NCBI GenBank assembly: GCA_023134675.1
Contig: JAGLUQ010000028.1
Span: 1-8,554, forward strand
Direction: 5' to 3'
DNA: 8,554 nucleotides
Source of the DNA: Candidatus Aenigmatarchaeota archaeon
Lineage (GTDB): Archaea > EX4484-52 > GLR71
The translations under genes were made by a program, and so were the position numbers. The notes under the pieces were generated by a model. The model had not been told where the DNA came from. It searched no databases and was given only the letters and a program-made list of their open reading frames with translations. Below, piece by piece: positions 1 to 5,024 of this stretch; position 1 is the stretch's first letter, and the number at the start of each line of letters is the position of its first letter.

Positions 1-119
1 GCAACAACAACTGATTTTTTATTCTCAAGTTTCAGTACACCCAGCGGACATGCCATAATACAATGACCACAACCGATGCACAGCTCAGTATCAATTCTAG
101 GTAATTTCTTGCTTGGCAT
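1..119 (-). CDS. 4Fe-4S ferredoxin-type protein, N-terminal part only
   Basis: The 39 visible codons begin MPSKKLPRIDTELCIGCGHC and continue with IMACPLGVLKLEN. The spacing C-x2-C-x2-C-x3-C-P (Cys 14, 17, 20 and 24) is the classic motif for one 4Fe-4S cluster, so the protein is an electron carrier or an iron-sulfur subunit. The rest lies beyond the window start, so small ferredoxin and larger oxidoreductase subunit cannot be told apart. I chose the ATG at 119-117. An in-frame ATG at 137-135 would add MLCVVK and has a GGA about 7 nt upstream, so it remains possible. A weak TATA-like TATTTATG lies near 152-159. The 67-nt gap to the protease gene upstream suggests a separate transcript. The cluster motif is certain; the function is not. 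Confidence 0.8.
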   Translation of the reverse strand, partial: MPSKKLPRIDTELCIGCGHCIMACPLGVLKLENKKSVVV

Positions 120-186
120 TTTAACCACACACAACATTAAACATCCAAAACATAAATAGTTGATTAAGTGACGAATCCTAAAAGAA

Positions 187-1137
187 TCATTCCATCTCAG
201 CAAGCGCATGAATTCTCTTAAGCATATTCGGATGTGTGCTGAGCATCTCCATCATCTTTCCGGAACGGGATACAGAAAGCTTCTTCCGCCTGACAGAGCG
301 AAGCTCATCAACATCAATATGCCCGCTCATATCCTTGTCAAGCTCCTTGAGCTCCCTTATCTCAGAAGAAGCACGGGAAGGGTCGCTTGCAAAAAACGCT
401 TTCATGCCTTCAATCTGTTTAAGATCATCTTTTGATGTCTTAGCGCTGCCGTATACAAGCTTAAAGAGAGCAGATGCCAGATGATTAGGTCTTGAGCCGA
501 GCGCAACACTCCCACGGTCAGCATAATACTCACGAACTCTTGACGCATAAAGAACAAGAAGGTTGGTAAGAATATAAATCCCAAAAGCCGCAAGACCTAT
601 TGCAATAGTATTGCCGCTGTCTCTGTCACGGCCGCCGGAAAACATAAAGCTCCACGCAAGATACCAGGCAATCATAGGTATGACACTGATAAGAGTTATC
701 ACAAGCACATCCCTGTTCTTTATATGAGATATCTCATGCCCAAGCACAGCCCGAAGCTCATCATCATCAAGAAGGTTAAGTATTCCGCGAGTCACACAGA
801 CACGGCTGTCAGATTTCCACCTGCCGAAAGCGAAAGCATTGGGAAGATTTGTCTCAGTAATCCCAATCCGTGGTTTAGGTATCTTAGCCTCTCTTGCAAG
901 CGCCTCAACCATCCTATGCAGCTTAGGATTCTCAGTCTCAGACACATATTTAACTTTCATAGACCACTCAACAATCTTCGGACCTGCCAAAAACTGGATA
1001 AGCATCATAACGGTCGCAAGACCTGCATAGAAGACAAAGCCCCCCACACCCATATACGCCCCGGCCATCGAAAGCAGAGCATAGACTATAGCGAAAAGAA
1101 CAGCCATGACCATATACATCCTTATCTGAAGCCACAT
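187..1137 (-). CDS. htpX: HtpX-family membrane zinc metalloprotease with EF-hand loop
   Basis: This 316-residue protein belongs to peptidase family M48 (HtpX), membrane-bound endopeptidases that degrade damaged membrane proteins. The zinc site is HEISH at residues 134-138, and the third ligand is probably Glu203 in REYYADRG, as in the family. Hydrophobic segments lie near 8-27, 30-52, 144-166 and 178-198, the usual four-helix HtpX layout with a cytoplasmic active site. Near the C-terminus, residues 267-278 (DKDMSGHIDVDE) match the EF-hand loop pattern D-x-D-x-S-G-x-I-x-x-x-E, suggesting a calcium-binding insert just before the conserved STHP motif (300-303). The ATG at 1137 is preceded by AGGT about 7 nt upstream and by its own TATA box, so the gene is probably transcribed apart from the glutamate synthase gene 55 nt upstream. 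The family assignment is firm; calcium binding is inferred. Confidence 0.95.
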   Translation of the reverse strand: MWLQIRMYMVMAVLFAIVYALLSMAGAYMGVGGFVFYAGLATVMMLIQFLAGPKIVEWSMKVKYVSETENPKLHRMVEALAREAKIPKPRIGITETNLPNAFAFGRWKSDSRVCVTRGILNLLDDDELRAVLGHEISHIKNRDVLVITLISVIPMIAWYLAWSFMFSGGRDRDSGNTIAIGLAAFGIYILTNLLVLYASRVREYYADRGSVALGSRPNHLASALFKLVYGSAKTSKDDLKQIEGMKAFFASDPSRASSEIRELKELDKDMSGHIDVDELRSVRRKKLSVSRSGKMMEMLSTHPNMLKRIHALAEME

Positions 1138-1170
1138 GATAATTACCTATACAGATTGATTGTAGATATC

Positions 1171-1187
1171 ATTTATATAAATCTTTC
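1171..1187 (-). promoter_or_regulatory. Archaeal promoter (BRE + TATA) of htpX
   Basis: Read on the minus strand, GAAAGATTTATATAAAT combines a purine-rich BRE-like GAAAG with a strong TATA box. Its centre is about 39 nt upstream of the htpX ATG, which places transcription initiation around 1150 and gives a leader of roughly a dozen nucleotides containing the AGGT ribosome-binding site. It sits in the 55-nt gap after the glutamate synthase stop codon, so htpX can be expressed independently of the upstream operon. Confidence 0.7.
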
Positions 1188-1192
1188 ATATA

Positions 1193-2677
1193 TCATACAT
1201 GCCTTATCTCAGTATAATTTGAGATTTCAGAATTCACAGTGCAAAGATCACCTATACCAAGCTTATGCACATCATCATTCCCTGTCAGCCTGGCAAAATC
1301 CTTAAGCTCCTCTGTAGACACCCTAAGGAAATTTTCCAGCTTCTTCGCAGACAGATCAACATCTATCCTACCTCTCAATTCGGAATCATGTGTTGTGACA
1401 CCCACAGGACATCTCCCTGTATGGCATATCCTGTACTGCTGACATGCGCATACCATAAGAGCAGAAGTCCCGATAGCTACAGCATCAGCACCCAAAGCCA
1501 ATGCCTTTATGAAATCTGAAGATATCCTCAGCCCGCCGGTAATGACTAAAGAAATATCCTTTATACCATTATCATCCAAAAACTTTCTTGCCCTGTACAA
1601 AGCAAAAATTGTCGGCACAGATGTTGCCTGCTTCACAAATTTAGGTGAAGCCGCAGTCCCGCCCGGCCTGCCGTCAATAGTAATAAAATCAGCACCTACA
1701 TATGCAGCAACCTCAAGATCCGCCTCAACATCACCAGCAGCAATCTTGATACCAATCGGCTTGCCGCCGGACTTTTCCCTTAACCAATCAACCTTTCTTT
1801 TCAGATCATCCCTGCCCTTAATATCATCAAAATGAGCAGGGCTTACAATATCCGTACCTTCAGGAAAACCGCGAATCTGTGCAATCTCCTTCGTGACTTT
1901 ATTAGCAGGCAGATGCCCGCCCATACCAGGTTTGGCAGACTGTCCTATCTTTATCTCGATAGCATCAACAGCTTTAAGGTTTTCTTCCGTAACACTATAT
2001 TTATTAGGAATATATTCAAAGATATATTTGTAAGAATTATCAAAAGATTCTCGCAAAATCCCACCTTCACCTGAACACATGGCAGTCTTCACCGCAGCGC
2101 TTCCCTTAGCAAGAGCTATCTTCACTTCTTTTGACAATGCACCAAAAGACATATGCGTAATATAAATTGGTGTCTCAATAACAAGCGGCTGCCTTGCTCG
2201 CGGACCAATCACGGTCCGGGTACTGACCAACTCATCCTTATTCAAAGGAATTTTTGCAAGCTGTGCACCCTTAACAAGTATATCATCCCATGAGATTACA
2301 TTTTTTACAGTTCTCATAGGTTCGGTTATAGATTCACCGGTCTCAGAAATCTTATGTATATCATCCATATATATCTCAAGATCATCAGAACTTCTTTTCC
2401 AGGGACCAAGATAACTGCCCGAATCATTTTTAGGAACAGTGACATCCACCACACTTTTCTTTCCGCAATGAGGGCATATTACCGTAGCTTCCGATTTTTC
2501 CGTCCCCCCACCTTCACCTATTGGCATAAGATGAGTCTTGTCCGCAAAACAGACAGGACATTTCCACCCTTCAGGAAAATCATCAGGCTTGGTTCCAACC
2601 ATTATACTGGCAGCAGAATTACCCTGAGAATCATCATATTCAAAAACATTGCAGACATTGCACCTGTATCTTGTCAT
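1193..2677 (-). CDS. Rubredoxin-fused FMN/3Fe-4S glutamate synthase-like protein
   Basis: This 494-residue protein resembles the stand-alone FMN-binding synthase domain of glutamate synthase, which makes glutamate from 2-oxoglutarate and ammonia using reduced FMN. Residues 1-50 are rubredoxin-like (CNVC at 6-9 and CPVC at 40-43 bind one iron); a further CPHC follows at 68-71. The synthase domain shows CSGEGG near 201-206, KIGQSAKPGMGG near 243-254, the FMN loop IDGRPGGTAASP near 334-345, and the 3Fe-4S pattern C-x5-C-x4-C at Cys412, 418 and 423. There is no glutaminase domain, as in other archaeal versions, so ammonia or a separate subunit would supply nitrogen. I chose the ATG at 2677, which has AGGG 7 nt upstream; an in-frame TTG at 2683 is too close to it. 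The CDGSH gene ends 9 nt upstream, so the two form one operon. The exact substrate is unproven. Confidence 0.93.
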   Translation of the reverse strand: MTRYRCNVCNVFEYDDSQGNSAASIMVGTKPDDFPEGWKCPVCFADKTHLMPIGEGGGTEKSEATVICPHCGKKSVVDVTVPKNDSGSYLGPWKRSSDDLEIYMDDIHKISETGESITEPMRTVKNVISWDDILVKGAQLAKIPLNKDELVSTRTVIGPRARQPLVIETPIYITHMSFGALSKEVKIALAKGSAAVKTAMCSGEGGILRESFDNSYKYIFEYIPNKYSVTEENLKAVDAIEIKIGQSAKPGMGGHLPANKVTKEIAQIRGFPEGTDIVSPAHFDDIKGRDDLKRKVDWLREKSGGKPIGIKIAAGDVEADLEVAAYVGADFITIDGRPGGTAASPKFVKQATSVPTIFALYRARKFLDDNGIKDISLVITGGLRISSDFIKALALGADAVAIGTSALMVCACQQYRICHTGRCPVGVTTHDSELRGRIDVDLSAKKLENFLRVSTEELKDFARLTGNDDVHKLGIGDLCTVNSEISNYTEIRHV

Positions 2678-2686
2678 AATCAAACC

Positions 2687-3346
2687 CTAATTTCTCTCAT
2701 CTTTGAACTTTATATGCCAATGTTTTCCGTCACAAAATGGCTTGTTTTTAGATCCGCCGCAGCGGCAAAGAGTGAAATGTTCTTTTGACTCAGGCACTGA
2801 ACCGGCATAATCCTTCAGAAGCGGACTTCCCACAACCCTATAAGGTCCGTCTTTTGATACAGTGATTGCGGGTTTACGGTCCAGATCCTTGTAATGAATC
2901 CCATCCTTTGTATAGCTCAATGCACCTGAAGGGCACATCCGAATTGTCCTTGCAATCTCTTCAGGATTTGCACCATCCTGATCAATCCACGGCTCTTTTC
3001 CCATAATGAATACTTTAGGAGAATTATCAGTGCAGAATCCAGCATGTGAACAGACACCCCTATTATCATGTATAGTTATCTCTTTGCCTTTATAGTCATC
3101 CATCTTATCAGGAACCCTTCCCTCAAGTTTCCTGCTGGAAAAACCAATCTTCGCATGCGTCCCGTCACAAAATGGCTTATTTTCAGACCCGCCGCAGCGG
3201 CAAAGCGAAATTACCGGCTTAGTCTCAATCACCTCGCCTTTAGAATTATCAAAGTTCTTAAGATTCCATACTATATAAGGTCCGTCCTGAGTCGCTTCAA
3301 TGACTGGTTTCTCTTTCACTTCATCATCATTACCAGACTCATCCAT
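2687..3346 (-). CDS. CDGSH / 4Fe-4S (Fer4_19-like) / CDGSH iron-sulfur protein
   Basis: This 219-residue protein has three cluster modules. A first CDGSH domain carries CRCGGSENKPFCDGTH (ligands Cys49, Cys51, Cys60, His64), which binds a 2Fe-2S cluster through three Cys and one His. A central divergent ferredoxin domain has VCSHAGFC (Cys99, Cys105) and RMCPSGAL (Cys138). A second CDGSH domain has CRCGGSKNKPFCDGKH (Cys194, Cys196, Cys205, His209); Lys replaces the usual small residue before the His. The modules GPYIVW and GPYRVV precede the two CDGSH domains and suggest internal duplication. It is soluble and probably transfers electrons. I chose the ATG at 3346 because AAGGGGTG lies 6 nt upstream; a GTG at 3355 would fall inside that site. 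The gene sits between the DUF2769 and glutamate synthase genes on the same strand. The domain calls are firm; the redox partner is inferred from context. Confidence 0.92.
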   Translation of the reverse strand: MDESGNDDEVKEKPVIEATQDGPYIVWNLKNFDNSKGEVIETKPVISLCRCGGSENKPFCDGTHAKIGFSSRKLEGRVPDKMDDYKGKEITIHDNRGVCSHAGFCTDNSPKVFIMGKEPWIDQDGANPEEIARTIRMCPSGALSYTKDGIHYKDLDRKPAITVSKDGPYRVVGSPLLKDYAGSVPESKEHFTLCRCGGSKNKPFCDGKHWHIKFKDERN

Positions 3347-3367
3347 AAACAGCACCCCTTCTAAATT

Positions 3368-3385
3368 AAAAGAAAAAAAGAAAAA
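3368..3385 (-). terminator. T-rich tract between DUF2769 and CDGSH genes
   Basis: The minus strand reads TTTTTCTTTTTTTCTTTT immediately after the DUF2769 stop codon and about 20 nt before the CDGSH gene's ribosome-binding site. Oligo-T runs without a hairpin are sufficient for intrinsic termination in many archaea. Here it may reduce read-through from the first gene into the rest of the operon. It could instead be a spacer without function. Confidence 0.4.
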
Positions 3386-3646
3386 TCACATATCCGACTG
3401 TTCTTTTTCAGAACCTCTGGTACAGAAGTATACGTGCCTCAATCTCATCTTCTCTTTCACAGGACAAGTACCACAGATACAGCCCATCTCTGTTTCAATG
3501 CAGTCACTTTTGCCGATTGTCTGAAAGCAGAAACCGCCTTTCTCACCGCATTCCGCCCATGACGGACAATCCGAACATGTGCACATAGAAAGCACCATCT
3601 CTTTTTTCTTCTCCATATCTTCAGAACTAACATCTTCATTTTCCAT
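3386..3646 (-). CDS. Small ten-cysteine DUF2769-type protein
   Basis: This 86-residue soluble protein has ten cysteines: CTCSDC (22, 24, 27), Cys33, Cys40, Cys49, CICGTC (56, 58, 61) and Cys75 in YFCTRG. The C-x-C-x2-C arrangement followed by a terminal FCxRG resembles DUF2769, a small archaeal family of unknown function that probably binds metal or an iron-sulfur cluster. The two C-x-C-x2-C halves suggest internal duplication. I chose the ATG at 3646, 6 nt after a strong GGGGGTG ribosome-binding site; the upstream GTG at 3655 overlaps that site. It is the first gene of a likely operon with the CDGSH and glutamate synthase genes, which suggests a redox or metal-related role. The family call rests on the remembered cysteine pattern and is fairly, not fully, secure. 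Confidence 0.8.
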   Translation of the reverse strand: MENEDVSSEDMEKKKEMVLSMCTCSDCPSWAECGEKGGFCFQTIGKSDCIETEMGCICGTCPVKEKMRLRHVYFCTRGSEKEQSDM

Positions 3647-3688
3647 AAGACCCACCCCCAGCAGGACATACTATTATTGGTGAAGAAA

Positions 3689-3702
3689 AGATAAATACTT
3701 AC
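3689..3702 (-). promoter_or_regulatory. Possible TATA box for the DUF2769-CDGSH-glutamate synthase operon
   Basis: The minus strand reads AAGTATTTATC here, about 48 nt upstream of the DUF2769 ATG. Initiation about 25 nt downstream would leave a leader of roughly 23 nt holding the GGGGGTG ribosome-binding site. A second AT-rich stretch (TATATAATATTA, near 3714-3725) is an alternative box further upstream. Confidence 0.4.
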
Positions 3703-3718
3703 AACAAAATGCATAATA

Positions 3719-3822
3719 TTATATAGAAATGATAACAAGACTAGTGTTACCCATACTCTTTTTCTCAATAATCCCGCGCTCGCGCAGCTTCTGCAGAACT
3801 CTTGATTTTTTACTTTATTCAT
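3719..3822 (-). pseudogene. Possible winged-helix regulator remnant, frameshifted
   Basis: An open stretch at 3722-3814 ends in TAA and translates to SKKSRVLQKLRERGIIEKK followed by SMGNTSLVIISI. This looks like the recognition helix and wing of a winged-helix DNA-binding protein (pattern RVLxKLxExGIIEK). Its reading frame closes at a TAA just upstream. Adding one A to the six-A run at 3806-3811 would join it to an ATG at 3822 (MNKVKKSRVLQKL). Read as the sequence stands, the ATG frame instead runs on into the DUF2769 region with an unconvincing composition. It is therefore either a decayed gene or a short gene with a sequencing indel. The rest of a helix-turn-helix domain is not visible upstream, where the neighbouring gene ends at 3846. 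Low confidence. Confidence 0.3.
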
Positions 3823-3845
3823 ACCGAAAAGGACAACAAGATAAA

Positions 3846-4337
3846 TTAAAATTCATCAAATGTTTTCGTCTCCAACCCTGCACGATTCAGCGGCACCTTA
3901 TCCATGTCAAAGAAATATCCAAGAGCTCTGCGCCAGTCTTTTGCAAAGAATTCCGCCGCATCTGTATATATATAATCTTTTTTTCCATCAAAATCATAAG
4001 CATCAAAATAAGAGATTAATATAGAAGGCTCTTTAGCAGACTCTTTAAGAAAACCTACAGTAATTATACCATACAGATTCTTAAGGTCTTCCATACCCCT
4101 TCCCCCGGACTGAAATAATTGCTTAAGATAAAAAGTCGGTTTCACATAAGGGTTATCTTGGAGACGGAACCGCAGTGACGAGCTGTTTTTTTCAAAAAAG
4201 TCTAAATCATCAGTATAGGAACTCGCATCCACATCAATAATGTTATCAGAACAGTAAAGAACATCACAGGACCTTAAGACAAGCTTCATAGCCTCCTTAA
4301 AATCAGAAAGAGTACCCCCAAGATATATAATCGTCAT
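3846..4337 (-). CDS. Unrecognised acidic protein, main part of a probably frameshifted gene
   Basis: I do not recognise this 163-residue ORF. It is acidic, rich in Asp and aromatic residues (DVDASSYTDDLDFFEKN, FDAYDFDGKKDYIYTD), has no signal peptide or clear membrane segment, and ends KTFDEF. Its ATG at 4337 has no ribosome-binding site or suitably placed TATA box. The overlapping ORF at 4303-4434 does have a good promoter, and dropping one G from the run at 4315-4319 joins the two into about 197 residues across the junction DDYISWGTLSDFKEAM. I therefore think the true N-terminus is at 4434 and that this ORF alone is incomplete. The steady codon use and length argue that it was a real gene. 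Function is unknown. Confidence 0.6.
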   Translation of the reverse strand: MTIIYLGGTLSDFKEAMKLVLRSCDVLYCSDNIIDVDASSYTDDLDFFEKNSSSLRFRLQDNPYVKPTFYLKQLFQSGGRGMEDLKNLYGIITVGFLKESAKEPSILISYFDAYDFDGKKDYIYTDAAEFFAKDWRRALGYFFDMDKVPLNRAGLETKTFDEF

Positions 4338-4434
4338 TTTTATTAAAAATGAGTTTTTCTACAAGATTATCCAATTCCTGTCCGTTTTTCTCAAAATCAG
4401 AATAAGAATGAGAAACAAGTTCCAAAGAGCTCAT
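4303..4434 (-). CDS. N-terminal piece of the frameshifted acidic gene (43 codons)
   Basis: This short ORF begins MSSLELVSHSYSDFEKNGQE and ends DDYISWGYSF before a TGA at 4303-4305. It overlaps the start of the 163-residue ORF by 35 nt in a different frame. The ATG lies about 24 nt downstream of a TATA-like TTTTTAAATTT, so the transcript could begin almost at the start codon (leaderless), as is common in archaea. Its acidic, charged composition matches that of the downstream ORF, and a one-base change in the five-G run (4315-4319) would fuse them. It could be a sequencing error, a recent mutation, programmed frameshifting, or a genuine small upstream ORF. I favour a single broken gene. Confidence 0.5.
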   Translation of the reverse strand: MSSLELVSHSYSDFEKNGQELDNLVEKLIFNKNDDYISWGYSF

Positions 4435-4450
4435 GAATTATATATTAATG

Positions 4451-4473
4451 CCTAAATTTAAAAACCTTTTCAG
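4451..4473 (-). promoter_or_regulatory. BRE/TATA promoter upstream of the acidic gene
   Basis: The minus strand reads GAAAAGGTTTTTAAATTTAGG across this site: a purine-rich BRE-like stretch followed by an AT-rich TATA box. The box centre is about 24 nt upstream of the ATG at 4434, consistent with leaderless transcription. A second AT run, TTAATATATAATTC (4436-4449), lies too close to that ATG but could drive a transcript starting near 4416. Confidence 0.55.
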
Positions 4474-4505
4474 AAAATACTGCAAAACAGGAACAAATAA
4501 CAAAG

Positions 4506-4646
<141 letters not shown>

Positions 4647-4667
4647 ATAGTTCTGATATTCTATTTC

Positions 4668-4738
4668 AATGAAGCTCCCACCGTTCGCCTCGCTCACTCC
4701 GCAGCAAGCTGCAGGATATTAAACCCAAAAAGAAATAA
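4668..4738 (-). repeat. 71-bp hairpin repeat, copy A
   Basis: This block matches 8358-8428 in the same orientation at 66 of 71 positions. All five differences are transitions (4689, 4713, 4716, 4728, 4733). On the minus strand it contains the hairpin TGCAGC-TT-GCTGCG with extended flanking pairing and a second stem GAGGC...GCTTC enclosing GAACGGTGGGA. It lies just upstream of the interrupted tRNA and downstream of the lipoprotein gene. It encodes no convincing protein. The area 4435-4826 otherwise holds only this repeat, the tRNA, the promoter and T-rich tracts. Confidence 0.9.
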
Positions 4739-4800
4739 AATTTAAGTTATAATTCATAATAAGAATCAGAGATACTTTGCATATGTAGTCTTGACTTCAC

Positions 4801-4826
4801 AAAAAAGTTATTATTAAAAAAGAAAA
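4801..4826 (-). terminator. T-rich terminator after the lipoprotein gene
   Basis: Directly after the lipoprotein stop codon the minus strand reads TTTTCTTTTTT, then AATAATAAC, then TTTTTT. Two oligo-T runs without a stable hairpin are typical of archaeal intrinsic termination, and they fit the end of the two-gene surface-protein transcript. Confidence 0.6.
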
Positions 4827-5024
4827 TCAACCCAGATTATCATTAATGCTTTCAAGTGTATCTGATATATCTGATAAATCTTCGCTTACGTCTACAACAG
4901 CTTCCTGTGCTTCTTCTTCTGATTCAATAACATCTGATTCAATCTCTTTTTCATCACCGACACATCCATTTATTGTAAACAAAAGCAGGAGTATGAGACC
5001 GATTGTTATTATTTTCCTGAACAT
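4827..5024 (-). CDS. Small acidic lipoprotein, coupled to the large surface protein
   Basis: This 65-residue precursor has a basic start (MFRK), a hydrophobic core (IITIGLILLLLFT) and a lipobox-like INGC at 18-21, so Cys21 would be lipidated and anchor the chain outside the membrane. The mature part of about 45 residues is very acidic, with runs such as ESEEEAQEAVVDVSEDL and a pattern SDISDTLESI suggesting a short amphipathic helix or coiled coil. No family is recognised. The start ATG overlaps the stop codon of the 1025-residue gene as TAATG, and a perfect GGAGGTG lies 7 nt upstream inside that gene, so translation of the two is almost certainly coupled. It may anchor or assist the large secreted protein, which has no anchor of its own; that is inference. 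Confidence 0.85.
   Translation of the reverse strand: MFRKIITIGLILLLLFTINGCVGDEKEIESDVIESEEEAQEAVVDVSEDLSDISDTLESINDNLG

Noticed and set aside
724..1305. 193-codon plus-strand ORF opposite htpX
   Set aside because: It is antisense to conserved HtpX sequence, has no ribosome-binding site, and its composition (His, Tyr, Ser, Arg rich) is that of a shadow frame.
3457..3822. 121-codon minus-strand ORF overlapping the DUF2769 gene
   Set aside because: It reads the DUF2769 gene out of frame; the DUF2769 frame has the cysteine pattern and an ideal ribosome-binding site.
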